A stretch of 64,000 bases of DNA from positions 168,079 through 232,078 of the forward strand of contig NZ_NOLJ01000011.1 in the NCBI RefSeq assembly GCF_002246015.1, written 5' to 3'. The notes beneath the pieces are model-generated. The model saw only the letters and a program-made list of their open reading frames with translations. It was not told where the DNA came from and did not search any database. Shown here piece by piece: positions 46,909-56,604 of the stretch. A program made the translations under genes and the position numbers. The stretch's first letter is position 1; every line of letters starts with the position of its first letter. The stretch comes from Nostoc sp. 'Peltigera membranacea cyanobiont' 210A (lineage in GTDB: Bacteria > Cyanobacteriota > Cyanobacteriia > Cyanobacteriales > Nostocaceae).

Positions 46909-47119
46909 GCTTAAGTACCAAATGGTTATTCAGTGGTCTGAGGAAGATGATTGCTTCTTAGTAGGATTCCCTGATTTTCCAGGACAACGCTGGCGGACTC
47001 ATGGGGATACTTATGAGTTGGCTGTGGTAAATGGAATTGAAGCCTTAGAGTCTCTAATTATTGCTTACGAAGCTACGGGTGATTCACTTCCAGAACCAAC
47101 AGTAAATAGGGTGCGTTAA
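46901..47119 (+). CDS. hicB: HicB-type antitoxin
   Basis: A 72-residue antitoxin with the RNase-H-like HicB core: YQMVIQWSEEDDCFLVGFPD, then RTHGDTYELAVVNGIEALES. The C-terminal DNA-binding domain of longer HicBs is absent, as in the short class. The ATG overlaps the intended hicA stop (ATGAGTAA), which shows the original translational coupling. The antitoxin frame is intact although the toxin is broken. Confidence 0.88.
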   Translation: MSKLKYQMVIQWSEEDDCFLVGFPDFPGQRWRTHGDTYELAVVNGIEALESLIIAYEATGDSLPEPTVNRVR

Positions 47120-47283
47120 CGCACTTTACTAGGTGGTAACTAATGTTGCACAATTTGTGCGATCGCGGATTATTTTAGTTAGTTTAAATAGTATTTTCAC
47201 GTATTATTACTGGTTTTTTACATTTAGAGAATTTTTATAGTTAAGGACTAGGAATCGTATCGTCATAACAGGCAATAGTTAAT

Positions 47284-47757
47284 ATGTCAAATCAAATAGT
47301 TGCAAAGATTACAGGTAGATTTGCCAAAATTATTTTATATATTATTACGGTTATTTTGTATATAAAAAATTTGTCTAGTTTAGTGAATAAGAAGCTTGCT
47401 GTAAAAGAAGATTTTCGCTTAAGTCAAAAAGGAATAGATTGGCTGGAGGAATGGAATACTGAAGCAGAAATAGCTAGCAGTATTTCTCAAATCGCTCAAA
47501 AAGTTGTTGAAATATTAGTCAATGTCCCAGGTATGGCTCAAGCCCACAGCAGAGATTTCAGGAGAGCAACACCTATTTTTACTCTTAAAGATGGTACTGT
47601 CATTAAAATTTTTATTAATCCAGCTAACGTAAAGCATATTTTTTTAGCTGACAACAACAACAAAATGCTTTTTGGTGGTTATGTAGGTTGGATTCACACA
47701 AAAGGATTGAATCAAGCTATAGAAAAGATAAAGCACTCTCTAACTTCTACTTCGTAA
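47284..47757 (+). CDS. Hypothetical protein with N-terminal membrane helix
   Basis: A 157-residue protein. One hydrophobic helix at about 12-28 (AKIILYIITVILYI), then a soluble, lysine-rich part with FRRATPIFTLKDGTVIKIFI and FLADNNNKMLFGGYVGWIH. No family recognised. It comes after the toxin-antitoxin cluster in an AT-rich stretch and may be accessory DNA. Confidence 0.6.
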   Translation: MSNQIVAKITGRFAKIILYIITVILYIKNLSSLVNKKLAVKEDFRLSQKGIDWLEEWNTEAEIASSISQIAQKVVEILVNVPGMAQAHSRDFRRATPIFTLKDGTVIKIFINPANVKHIFLADNNNKMLFGGYVGWIHTKGLNQAIEKIKHSLTSTS

Positions 47758-47849
47758 TAAAGACACGCGATTAAAAAATCCATATTTTTCCATCAGACAA
47801 TAAGAAACTTTTATACCTTGTTTCTTACTGCCTGGTTTTGCTATCTATA

Positions 47850-48293
47850 TCAATTAGCTTTAACATTCAGCGCGTATTCTTTAAACCTTTCCAAATCAGC
47901 TTGAATCGTTGATTCAACTATCCGCCCCAAAAACAAGTTATCCATAATTTTGCCAAGAATGCCGGGGATAGCGTAGGAAATGGTCATTTTGACAATGCTA
48001 CTATCGTGGCGATCGTAAAAGCGAATCGCTCCCTGATTTGGCAAACCATCAACCGATTCCCATTGGATAATTTGCTTGGGAATAACTTTGAGAATTCGGG
48101 ATTGCCAATTAAATTCTAGACTGCCAGTTTTTAATTTCCAAAGAGATATATCTGGATTATCTGGCGGAATTTTCACCGAATCAATCCACTTCATCCACCG
48201 GGGCATTTGCTCTAAATCAGACCAGAGGCTCCATACTAAATCTATAGGAGCCTCTACTTCTACCTGCACAGTATGCTCTAACCAGTCTGGCAT
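47850..48293 (-). CDS. SRPBCC (START-like) family protein
   Basis: A 147-residue helix-grip fold protein: EVEAPIDLVWSLWSDLEQMP, WMKWIDSVKI and IQWESVDGLPNQGAIRFYDR. It is downstream of crtQ on the same strand with a 66-base gap, an arrangement I recall as common in cyanobacteria, so it may bind or deliver a carotenoid or another hydrophobic ligand; that role is inference. No signal peptide. Confidence 0.86.
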   Translation of the reverse strand: MPDWLEHTVQVEVEAPIDLVWSLWSDLEQMPRWMKWIDSVKIPPDNPDISLWKLKTGSLEFNWQSRILKVIPKQIIQWESVDGLPNQGAIRFYDRHDSSIVKMTISYAIPGILGKIMDNLFLGRIVESTIQADLERFKEYALNVKAN

Positions 48294-48359
48294 TTCTCTT
48301 TTTCCTTCTCTACGAGATGCTTTGCGACGCGCTCTTTGCGGTAGTCTGCGGTATCTATG

Positions 48360-49799
48360 TTATTTCTTTAAACTCTCCAAAATCACTTTTGCCGCACGTC
48401 GTCCAGAAATAGTAGCACCTTCCATGCTGTCGATGTAATCTTGCTGAGTATAACTGCCTGCAAGGAAGAAATTATCTACTGGTGTTTTTTGGTTGGGACG
48501 GTACGCATCCATCCCTGGCGCTTCTCGATAGAGAGACTGAGCAAGCTTTACAACACTATACCAAGTCATATTTAGCTCCCGCGACGAGGGAAACAGTTCA
48601 TGCACTTGCTTGAGAACATGTTGTGCGATCGCTTCATTAGTTTGTGCAATAAACGGATCTCCTGGTGTCAGCACTAACTGTAATAACGACCCCTGTCCTG
48701 GGCGATAATAATCAGCAGGGCTAGTCAACGCTAAATCAGCAAAACAAGAAAAGTCAGCATCGGCTGTGTAAAGTAAATTATCGATTCCAGCCGCATGGTT
48801 TAGCTGTTTACGTTGCTCTCCATCGTTCAGTTCTGTCACCCAACCATCAAAGCGTAACTGGACTGTAGCCACTGGCACTGCATCCAGTTTGTAAATATTG
48901 TCAAATTCTGACCACTTACGCCACTCCTGGGGTAGGATGCGTTGAATTCCTGGAACATCACAGGCAAAAACGTAAGCATCAGCAGCGATCGTTTCTACTG
49001 CATCACCTTGGGCAACTACAATACCAGTGACACGGGTTTGTTCAGCTGACTCTGTAAACTGAATTTCCCGAACTTGTCGGCGCGTGTAAACTTTGGTGCC
49101 TCTAGCTTCCAAATATTCCAGAATCGGCTTGTGTAAATATTCAGATGGAGAACCTTCCAGCATTCGCAAAACTGAAGCTTCAGTTCTAACTGCAAATAGC
49201 TGGAATATGGTTAACATACAACGGGCAGACATATTTTCGCAATCAATAAATCCCAATGCGTAGGCGATGGGATTCCATAAGCGCTTAATGCTGCCATTAC
49301 TCCCACCATGACTGCGGAACCAATCGGCAAAGCTAACTTTATCTAAATTGCGGATAGTTTTCATCGCTCCATTAAAGTCTACCAACCCGCGAACTATCGG
49401 ACTAGTACCCAAAGCGATCGCATTTTGCAATTTATCCTGCAACGATAGTTGGGAAGTTGTGAAAAATGCCTTTAACCCATTGAAAGGCGCACCTGTAATA
49501 AAACGAAAATCTAAAGCACCAGTGCGCCCACCTTTATTAATAAAAGTGTGGGTATGTTCCTTGAGGCGTAAGTTTTCTAACACCCCCACTTTTTTCATCA
49601 AATCAAATAGTTGGTAGTAGCACCCGAAAAATACATGCAACCCCATTTCTAGATGGTTGCCATCTCCATCAACCCAACTGCCAACTTTACCACCGACAAA
49701 CGGACGAGACTCAAAAATCTCTATTTCACAACCAGCATCAGCTAAATCTACTGCGGTTGCTAGCCCAGCCAGTCCCGCACCTACGATTGCAACACGCAT
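48360..49799 (-). CDS. crtQ: Zeta-carotene desaturase CrtQ
   Basis: A 479-residue FAD enzyme of plant-type carotenoid synthesis, turning zeta-carotene into lycopene isomers. Visible: the N-terminal dinucleotide fold [40 protein letters not shown], and the C-terminal flavin motif [20 protein letters not shown]. Length and motifs match cyanobacterial CrtQ (ZDS type, related to phytoene desaturase CrtP). It precedes the SRPBCC gene on the same strand. Confidence 0.95.
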   Translation of the reverse strand: MRVAIVGAGLAGLATAVDLADAGCEIEIFESRPFVGGKVGSWVDGDGNHLEMGLHVFFGCYYQLFDLMKKVGVLENLRLKEHTHTFINKGGRTGALDFRFITGAPFNGLKAFFTTSQLSLQDKLQNAIALGTSPIVRGLVDFNGAMKTIRNLDKVSFADWFRSHGGSNGSIKRLWNPIAYALGFIDCENMSARCMLTIFQLFAVRTEASVLRMLEGSPSEYLHKPILEYLEARGTKVYTRRQVREIQFTESAEQTRVTGIVVAQGDAVETIAADAYVFACDVPGIQRILPQEWRKWSEFDNIYKLDAVPVATVQLRFDGWVTELNDGEQRKQLNHAAGIDNLLYTADADFSCFADLALTSPADYYRPGQGSLLQLVLTPGDPFIAQTNEAIAQHVLKQVHELFPSSRELNMTWYSVVKLAQSLYREAPGMDAYRPNQKTPVDNFFLAGSYTQQDYIDSMEGATISGRRAAKVILESLKK

Positions 49800-49948
49800 T
49801 CCGTTGTTCCTTTTCAGTTTCTTTACAGATTGTAACTGGGTTGGTGTCGGAATTTGCTACTTAATATCAACTCCAGCAGCATATTAAGGCTTGCCAATAT
49901 CGATACTAAAACTTCTTTGATTACTTTTTTTAGTCCCGGTAAATGACC

Positions 49949-49969
49949 AGACGCGATAAAAACGCGTCT
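49949..49969. repeat. AGACGCG/CGCGTCT hairpin
   Basis: Perfect 7-base arms AGACGCG and CGCGTCT around ATAAAAA. The same AGACGCG word marks interspersed Nostoc repeats. It lies between crtQ's upstream side and the small RHH gene and might stop the latter's transcript. Confidence 0.45.
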
Positions 49970-50075
49970 GTATCATCTAGACAAACTTTTGTCCATAGCG
50001 ACGGACTCTCAAAAGTATCAGAGATATTTTTTTGTTGGCAAAGCAGTTTTCTGGATAAGTTTTGAAAGTCACTTC

Positions 50076-50255
50076 TTAGTTATTTACATCTTTGCCGTCG
50101 TCGGAGATGGGCAAACTTCTAATCAGTTCACGAATCACGTCAGTTGCAGGTCTACCTGTTTGTTGGCAATATTTTTCTAGTTTTTCCGCTTCCTGCGTTG
50201 CGAGATTAACTGTTATGCGTTTAACGGCCCATTTTTTATTTGTCATTGCTATCAT
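50076..50255 (-). CDS. Ribbon-helix-helix (CopG/Arc-type) small protein
   Basis: A 59-codon gene: MIAMTNKKWAVKRITVNLAT, then QEAEKLEKYCQQTGRPATDV and IRELIRSLPI. The beta strand KRITVNL followed by two helices and the GRPATDVIRELI turn is the RHH DNA-binding fold used by CopG repressors and antitoxins. The protein probably binds DNA as a dimer and may be an orphan antitoxin: no toxin gene is next to it. Start ATG 50255; a second in-frame ATG is at codon 4. Confidence 0.75.
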   Translation of the reverse strand: MIAMTNKKWAVKRITVNLATQEAEKLEKYCQQTGRPATDVIRELIRSLPISDDGKDVNN

Positions 50256-52111
50256 GCTATCTGCTGTATATTTAGATGGTCGAAAGAGTCTAAATTAAAG
50301 AGGGAACCGATAAGGTTATCAGAGTTTGTCTCAGGAAACAAGTAATACCATTAATATTAAAAATGTTTGTTTTGTCAAAGGATTGATCATTTTCTAAAAA
50401 AATCAAAATACTACACTTTATTTGTTACTATTGTGACAGCATAAATAGCACATAGTTGCTTTTGAAGATAATAACCCTACTAACAGCATGAGTAAAGCCT
50501 GACAATGAAATTTTATAAAGGATTTCGAGACACCTACTATTGACTCAATCAAGATTTCCAAAGTTATTCTCTGTTGAAAGCATTTGACCTTCTCTCTTAA
50601 CTAAGTTCACCAAACCTGCTTGGAGAGAGCATCTGCTAGAACCCCAAAAAATAAAGCTTCAGAATCATTATCATGCTGAAATCCTGGCTTACAGGCGGGT
50701 TAGAGTGGTGTGTATGGAGCGTGAATAGTCACTCTTGTTAGTAGGCAAATAAGCGACAAACACTTATCTGTAACCATACTGCAACTAAGAAGTTAAGAGC
50801 TACTTGAACAGTTATGAATTTTGGCTTACCTCGATCAAGCTGATTGCTTTTCAGTGCCAATACAAGTGCCAATACAAGTGCCAATATAGTAGCCAGGAAA
50901 AGGGGACAATGCTCAGTCTACTGAGTGTAAAATGCCAAATATATTGGTAAATTTTGACAGCAATATCTGTAATTTCACACAGATAAATTAATCCAGAATC
51001 TATGTGATGTTACTTGACTGTTGTCGATAATAATATTTTAGTTTTGTTTCATACTTTTACAATAAATTATCGTCAGAATGCAATGAAATTTTGCATATTT
51101 TTTATCTTCATTTTAGCGATTTAGCTTGCCTTAAAATCAGCAATTTTTTGCGATTTTTAGTCTTCATCTATCTGGAGGTTATATAAATCATTTTTAGCCA
51201 AGCAGGGCGCTAGAAGTTTGACATAAAATCTTTTCCTCATCTCTAAGCCAAGAGATAAATTACTGCCAATAAAATTTTTATTACAACTATTTTTTATCTG
51301 GTAAGTATACCTATAAAAAGAATCGTATATTTTAATTTTTTCGGCAGTGTGTTTATTATAGCTATTATTTACGGACTTTAAATAATCTTCATTTAGACAC
51401 TAACTAAGCTATTTTTCATCCTTTATAAAAAAATTACAAAGAAAAATATATGCATTTGAACTTTTGCTTAATGATATTGATACATAACAGGATGCTAAAC
51501 TCAAAAACTTGTTAAAAAAAAGATTCCAATCTCTAAGTGCATCAGTTAGGTTTGATTCAAGCAGTCTTTATAGATAAATTTTTAATTTTCTGTAGTTATT
51601 TATACTGAGTAATATTTATATAAAATGACTAGAAAACGATGAAAATACAGATACTTCATGAAATTCAGGTAAAGTTACCTTCTCATGATTGGTCGCTTAT
51701 TAGTATTGACACATACATGAATATTCATTAGAAAGTGCCGCGCTCTGATAGCTAGGCGGATGACGAAGACTGAGTGGAACCGGAAACGCTCTGCTTCGGA
51801 CTAAAAGACTGCCTATAAGGTATGGGGTATATATAAAAGTGAAAATCCTGAGTACTTTTTACTTCACTGAAACAGTCAAATAATGCGCCCTTACTTCAAT
51901 CTTCCCGTTTCACTATGGGGTAAGACAGTACTCAGCACCGCAGAATTAATTACTCCGTTGGTAAAGAGAAGAGGGGTAAACGTTAAAAGGCAAAGCCTTT
52001 CCCCTTTTCCCCTATCAAATTACAGTTTCAGTCAATATGCCAATCAAATACATATCAACTTAATTTCTCATATCGATAATTTGAGATTGAGGATTGCGGC
52101 AATTCATGCAA
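50256..52111. other. 1.9-kb non-coding, AT-rich region
   Basis: No gene can be supported. Small features: three tandem AAGTGCCAATAC-like 13-base copies at about 50855-50885; a 30-codon open frame at 51639-51731 (MKIQILHEIQVKLPSHDWSL) without a ribosome site; and a GC-richer block at about 51735-51820 (AGTGCCGCGCTCTGATAGC, CGGAAACGCTCTGCTTCGG) that could fold and might be a small RNA or element end. The promoter of the RHH gene should be near 50260-50400. Confidence 0.4.
50856..50888. repeat. Three tandem 13-bp repeats
   Basis: GTGCCAATACAA repeated with a 13-base period, three copies, the last broken as GTGCCAATATAG. Alone in unique AT-rich DNA; possible iteron-like binding sites or slipped-strand expansion. 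Confidence 0.55.
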
Positions 52112-53743
52112 TTACTCAAATTTCAGTTGGGGCATAAGTTGGAGAGTGCCAATACCTAAATCTTTAGGTGAAAGCGATCGCCCTTCAAACAAAGCCATCA
52201 TATCTCGTAACTGAGGATTGCCACGGGAGGCTCCCGTTAGTCCTTTGGCAATGATTAAGCCACAGTAGCCCTGAGTATTTTTACACCGCTGATTCCATTT
52301 TTTTCGGGCTTCGACATGAATCGGATCTTCATCTAAAAATTCACCGAATAGGAACAATTCGCCATTTTGAGTTTGCAATAAACCCAGGTCGTAGCGATCG
52401 CCATCAAAAGGATTGGCACCTGGATTAAAGCAAATTGCTCTCAGTCCGCCTGCTGCTTCAATTCTTTCAATTACAGTCTTCGCCTTAGGCCGGGAGGTTT
52501 GAATCAGAATCACCGGCAAACCGTCACCCACTTGTTTGATTTCACTAGCTTGGTGGTAGCTGACCCCCTTTCGCAGAGAATCCAACATTTCCCAGGACAC
52601 TACACCTAAGCTGAGGAAGGAATCTTCTGGTATCAAGTCATCTCGCAATGATTGAAAATCAAGGTTGTCAATCTCCTCGTCATCAATATCAAAGCCTGCC
52701 ATTTCCTCTAATTCTGCTGCTAACTGCGGCATGGTAGAGACTGTCACAGGGACTGATTTAGTTGATTCTTCCGACTGCGGTAGAGAAATGCGATAGCGAC
52801 GGCCCAGAGTAGGGAAGATATCCTCATGAAGTTGGCGACGGTGATCGCGAATAAAGCGGCTCAGGCTTTCTATCGCAACCAAGATTACCAATGCCTCTTC
52901 GTCATACAAAACAGACCGTAGTCCTTCTAAGGGGTGGATATTACCAAAAGTAGGGTCAATTTCTGATAATGGCAGATCCGCCAAATCATTTTCTTCATCG
53001 TCATCTTCATCGGTTTCGTCAACGCTCTCAAAAGTGAGAAATAAGCAATCTTGCTTGAGGAACGCTTCTTCTAGATGCTCTGTTGATTCTTCATCCGTTA
53101 AAACTGCGGCGCGAAACTGTTTTAAAGATTCTTCTGAGCGATAAAACAAAATCCCATACTCCATTCCCAGCATTCCCATAACTGAGGCGTAGAGTGTGCC
53201 AACATCCCACTTATTAATCTCGATTGACAAAATTTGCTGTTCTTCCAAAAATTCCCAAGGTGCTGCTTGCCAAATTGCAAATGCTTTCTCTCGCAAGATT
53301 TGTGCATACTGTGGGGGTAAGTCGGGGGTTTGACTATCGAGGATGTCGGCGAATCCACGAAATAGTTCGTCAATTAAAGGCAGTTCTGGTGCATAGTCAA
53401 TGGCGATATCCAAATCTTGCAGCACTCCCCGCAGGTAAAATTGGATCTCGCGGTCTTTAACTACAATTCTTTGGGGTCTAGCAGGTCTTGCCGGACTTTG
53501 GGGATGCTCCATTGCTTGCATTAAGGTACGAACTATTGCTTCTGGGCCGGTATCTGAAGCTACCACGTCCATTCCTCGAACAACACCTTGGGAGAAATCT
53601 ACCCAAAGAATGCACTCTCCCTTTGCCTCTGAGTCTGAGAACTGGTTTGGTGATGACAACGGACGGCGATCGCCCTCCCATACAGAAGGAATTTGAGTTA
53701 ATTTCTTCAACCGACGACTGGTAGAGCGATTAAAACTTGTCAT
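52112..53743 (-). CDS. Conserved cyanobacterial protein (DUF6930-type)
   Basis: A 543-residue soluble, acidic protein from ATG 53743 (MTSFNRSTSRRLKKLTQIPS); 18 bases of extra frame before it are doubtful. Recognisable parts are CILWVDFSQGVVRGMDVVAS, a long mixed middle with an acidic run (DETDEDDDEENDLADL) and the C-terminal NPFDGDRYDLGLLQTQNGEL. I associate this layout with the cyanobacterial DUF6930 family; function is unknown. The gene is single and transcribed away from the Fe-S carrier gene. Confidence 0.72.
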   Translation of the reverse strand: MTSFNRSTSRRLKKLTQIPSVWEGDRRPLSSPNQFSDSEAKGECILWVDFSQGVVRGMDVVASDTGPEAIVRTLMQAMEHPQSPARPARPQRIVVKDREIQFYLRGVLQDLDIAIDYAPELPLIDELFRGFADILDSQTPDLPPQYAQILREKAFAIWQAAPWEFLEEQQILSIEINKWDVGTLYASVMGMLGMEYGILFYRSEESLKQFRAAVLTDEESTEHLEEAFLKQDCLFLTFESVDETDEDDDEENDLADLPLSEIDPTFGNIHPLEGLRSVLYDEEALVILVAIESLSRFIRDHRRQLHEDIFPTLGRRYRISLPQSEESTKSVPVTVSTMPQLAAELEEMAGFDIDDEEIDNLDFQSLRDDLIPEDSFLSLGVVSWEMLDSLRKGVSYHQASEIKQVGDGLPVILIQTSRPKAKTVIERIEAAGGLRAICFNPGANPFDGDRYDLGLLQTQNGELFLFGEFLDEDPIHVEARKKWNQRCKNTQGYCGLIIAKGLTGASRGNPQLRDMMALFEGRSLSPKDLGIGTLQLMPQLKFE

Positions 53744-54064
53744 AGAGATCAAAAGAAGCAATTTGGAAGTAAACTTTGGGGGCTAGCTAGCCTCGGATTA
53801 AATTTTTATGGCTGCACCTGAAGGGTGGTTGCTTCTGTTGCTGCCGTAGGGCTTGAATTTTAAGAATACCGAATGTATAAACACACTGAGTCTCTCAATT
53901 CTAGAATAGAAATCTTTGGCTACTTTTGACGGAGTGTTTACAATTTGGCATCTAGCAACATCTAAGCCGCTAGAATGAATACAAAAACACTTAACGAGCA
54001 ACCCAGAAGCATTAACAAGCCGATACAGGGTAACGCTTATACTAATTAAGGAGTTGAAAAGCAG

Positions 54065-54421
54065 ATGACACAAGCAATTCAGGCTCAACAACGCGGAATT
54101 CTGTTGAGCGAAGCCGCATTGCACCAGGTAAAATCCCTCCGGGACAAGCAAGGCACAGACTTCTGCTTACGGGTAGGAGTACGTCAGGGTGGCTGTTCTG
54201 GGATGTCTTACATGATGGATTTTGAAGATACCAGCAAGATCACCCCTGATGATGAAGTTTTTGACTATGATGGCTTCAAAATTGTCAGCGATCGCAAGAG
54301 TTTATTATATCTCTACGGTTTAATGCTCGATTACAGCGATGCCATGATTGGCGGTGGTTTCCAGTTTACTAACCCCAATGCTAATCAAACTTGTGGTTGC
54401 GGTAAGTCATTTGGGGTGTAA
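54065..54421 (+). CDS. Iron-sulfur cluster assembly carrier, IscA/SufA type
   Basis: A 118-residue A-type carrier: [37 protein letters not shown] (Cys44) and the C-terminal CGCGKSFGV pair. These three cysteines bind a 2Fe-2S/4Fe-4S cluster or iron for transfer to client proteins. In cyanobacteria SufA and IscA act outside the main suf operon, as here. TAAGGAG upstream (about 54046-54052) is a good ribosome site. Confidence 0.94.
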   Translation: MTQAIQAQQRGILLSEAALHQVKSLRDKQGTDFCLRVGVRQGGCSGMSYMMDFEDTSKITPDDEVFDYDGFKIVSDRKSLLYLYGLMLDYSDAMIGGGFQFTNPNANQTCGCGKSFGV

Positions 54422-54588
54422 TATTGTCAGTTGTCATTTGTCCCTGGTTATTGGACGAAAGACAAATGACAATTGACCCTTCGGGTTCGCCAGTTGCTCA
54501 TGAGGGAAACCCCCTTGGCGCTAGCCTCTCCCTTTGGGAGAAGACCGCACTGACTCACCAATGACTCATGACTCATGATTAATTTACT

Positions 54589-55011
54589 ATGACTCAAACA
54601 GTTGAATCCCTGTTTGATACAGGCTTAGAACGCTATAAAGCAGGAGAATCAGTAGAATCTTTAATCCCTGTGTTTAAAGAAGTGTGCGATCGCGCTCCTA
54701 AAACTAGTGCTGCTTGGGTTTGTTTAACGTGGTTGTATCTACTCGATAACAAACCCAATTTGGCTTACAAAGCTGGACAGAAGGCAGTCAAGTTAAATCC
54801 ACAAGATCCCCAGGCTAGAATCAATCTCGCCTTAGCAATGCTGGAAACAAAGCAAAAAGGTTTGCGGGAACATATTGACATAGCACAGCAGTTGATTTTT
54901 GTCAACGAAGAATGGAGTGATGAAATAAAAAGTAGTATTGAGGACGGTTTAAGTAGAAAACCAGATTGGCAGAGTTTAACAAAAGTCAAAAATTGGCTGT
55001 TTGAAAAGTAG
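54589..55011 (+). CDS. TPR-repeat protein
   Basis: A 140-residue protein with tetratricopeptide repeats: APKTSAAWVCLTWLYLLDNK, then PNLAYKAGQKAVKLNPQDPQ and ARINLALAMLETKQKG. A small soluble adaptor widely kept in cyanobacteria. No partner can be named. Preceded by a 165-base repeat-rich gap. Confidence 0.85.
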   Translation: MTQTVESLFDTGLERYKAGESVESLIPVFKEVCDRAPKTSAAWVCLTWLYLLDNKPNLAYKAGQKAVKLNPQDPQARINLALAMLETKQKGLREHIDIAQQLIFVNEEWSDEIKSSIEDGLSRKPDWQSLTKVKNWLFEK

Positions 55012-55094
55012 AGGATGGGGACTGGGGACTGAGGACTAGGAGGACAAGAGGGACAAGAGGGAATTTATTGAAGTAAGTCTCTAGGTTGTCTCTT

Positions 55095-55149
55095 CCCAAT
55101 CCCCAATCCCCAATCCCCAATCCCCAATCCCCAATCCCCAATCCCCAAT
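55095..55149. repeat. CCCCAAT heptanucleotide repeat
   Basis: Seven perfect CCCCAAT copies plus one partial, ending 6 bases before the ATG of the next gene, so they occupy its ribosome-site position. The same family (CCCCAGT variant) is at 55498-55543 and at 1-30. Confidence 0.9.
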
Positions 55150-55155
55150 CCAATC

Positions 55156-55401
55156 ATGAAAGATAAATTATTAAATTGGCTAAACATGGTTTTAGTCGCG
55201 GATGTTTTTTTGGTTTTGTTTGGCTTTGGCTGGTTAGCGATCGCTGCGATCGGTGATGCCGCCGGAGTAAACCTGGGTTTGGATTTGTGGCATCAACTGT
55301 GGCAACCCTTGTTTAACCCCGCAATTGGCATTCTCATGGGCGGTGCCATTCTCAGCGGTATTATCAGTTGGGTTTCCAAAAAATTTCTTTCTAGTCAATA
55401 G
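55156..55401 (+). CDS. Small conserved membrane protein
   Basis: An 81-residue protein with two hydrophobic helices (VLVADVFLVLFGFGWLAIAA and GILMGGAILSGIISWV) joined by a polar loop. Of a type I recall as widespread in cyanobacteria; function unknown. There is no Shine-Dalgarno sequence, as a CCCCAAT repeat abuts the start codon. Confidence 0.75.
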   Translation: MKDKLLNWLNMVLVADVFLVLFGFGWLAIAAIGDAAGVNLGLDLWHQLWQPLFNPAIGILMGGAILSGIISWVSKKFLSSQ

Positions 55402-55497
55402 ACTGGGGACTGGGAATTAGGGACTGGGGACTGGGTAATGAAAAAGAAGCAGATTAGCAGGGGTAAAATTTCTCTCCTCTGCGCCTCTGCCTGTTTT

Positions 55498-55543
55498 ACC
55501 CAATCCCCAGTCCCCAGTCCCCAGTCCCCAGTCCCCAGTCCCT
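55498..55543. repeat. CCCCAGT heptanucleotide repeat
   Basis: Five CCCCAGT copies after one CCCCAAT-like copy, ending at the 3' end of the epimerase gene. Same family as 55095-55149. Confidence 0.85.
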
Positions 55544-55544
55544 T

Positions 55545-56465
55545 TTAATTAAGAATTTGTGTTAATGCGGGTTGCAAATTAGGATATTTGTACTCAAAAC
55601 CTGTTTGCACGGTGCGTTTTGGGATAACTTGCTGACCTTCTAAAACTACTATCGCCCCGTCTCCTAAAAGGGCTTCGATCGCAAAAGCAGGAACAGGCAA
55701 CCAAGAAGGACGATTCATCACTTGTCCTAAAGTTTGGCTTAAATCTGCCATCCGAACTGGATTAGGGGCAGTGGCATTGTATACACCTTCTATTTCCGGT
55801 TTAGTTAAAGCTTGCAAAATCAGGTTAACTAAATCGTCTACGTGAATCCATGAGAACCACTGCCGACCACTGCCAATAGGCCCACCAGCGAAGAGTTTGA
55901 AAGGTGGAATCATTTTACCTAAAGCGCCACCATTGCCCAAAACAATCCCAAAACGCAAAATTACTAGTCGCACACCAGCATCTTTTACTTTTCTCGCTTC
56001 AGCTTCCCACGCTTGGCAGACTTGGGCAAGAAAATCGTTACCAGATTGACTGGTTTCATCAAAGGTAGCCGTTTCACTGGTGCCGTAGTAGCCAATAGCT
56101 GAAGCGTTAATTAACACAGATGGTTTGGAGTTAGCATTGGCTATTGCTTCAACTATTTTTTGTGTACCTAACTTCCGGCTATTGAGGATTTCTTGTTTCC
56201 GTTCTGGTGTCCAGCGCCCTTCACCAATAGGTTCTCCTGCCAAATTAACTACGCCATCACAACCAGCGATGACACTTTGCCAAGAACCAGATGCATTTGG
56301 TGTGTAGGCAACAATTTCTACACTAGGGAAAGCCTCAGAGGGAAAAACCTTTTGAGCAAAAGTGGTGTTCCGAGTTAATACAACTATTGTATGACCTTCC
56401 CCCTGTAATCGTTGTACCAAACGACTACCGACAAATCCTGTTGCCCCAGTAATTGCGACTTTCAT
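55545..56465 (-). CDS. NAD-dependent epimerase, TIGR01777 family (ThyD/SulA-like)
   Basis: A 306-residue extended short-chain dehydrogenase: VAITGATGFVGSRLVQRLQG, GVVNLAGEPIGEGRWTPERK, SAIGYYGTSE and WFSWIHVDDLVNLIL. The family includes the cyanobacterial protein variously named ThyD or SulA-like, reported to affect cell division or thylakoid proteins. The true substrate is unknown. ATG 56465 is the only suitable start. Confidence 0.88.
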   Translation of the reverse strand: MKVAITGATGFVGSRLVQRLQGEGHTIVVLTRNTTFAQKVFPSEAFPSVEIVAYTPNASGSWQSVIAGCDGVVNLAGEPIGEGRWTPERKQEILNSRKLGTQKIVEAIANANSKPSVLINASAIGYYGTSETATFDETSQSGNDFLAQVCQAWEAEARKVKDAGVRLVILRFGIVLGNGGALGKMIPPFKLFAGGPIGSGRQWFSWIHVDDLVNLILQALTKPEIEGVYNATAPNPVRMADLSQTLGQVMNRPSWLPVPAFAIEALLGDGAIVVLEGQQVIPKRTVQTGFEYKYPNLQPALTQILN

Positions 56466-56534
56466 TTTCTACCTCAGCCAAACCTTTATTGTAAAGTTTT
56501 TGATCAAACTTTCAGCTTACCAAAGAAGTCAGAG

Positions 56535-56570
56535 GAGCAGGGGGCAGGGGGCAGGGGGCAGAGGAGATAT
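56535..56570. repeat. GGGGGCA tandem repeat
   Basis: Three GGGGGCA copies between GGAGCA and GAGGAGAT; the mirror CCCCCTGCC copies occur at 56870-56900, flanking the 21-bp array on both sides. Confidence 0.6.
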
Positions 56571-56604
56571 GTTTTAGAATGCAATGTTAGTGTCACTATA
56601 CTTT

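Noticed and set aside
51639-51731. 30-codon frame MKIQILHEIQVKLPSHDWSL.
   Set aside because: Too short to support by itself, no ribosome site; noted only as a possible leader peptide.
51883-52137. 84-codon plus-strand frame at the end of the empty region.
   Set aside because: No ribosome site or recognisable domain, low-complexity middle, and overlap with the 3' end of the DUF6930-type gene.
53798-54151. Minus-strand frame of 117 codons.
   Set aside because: Overlaps the start of the clear IscA/SufA-type gene on the other strand and has no family features.
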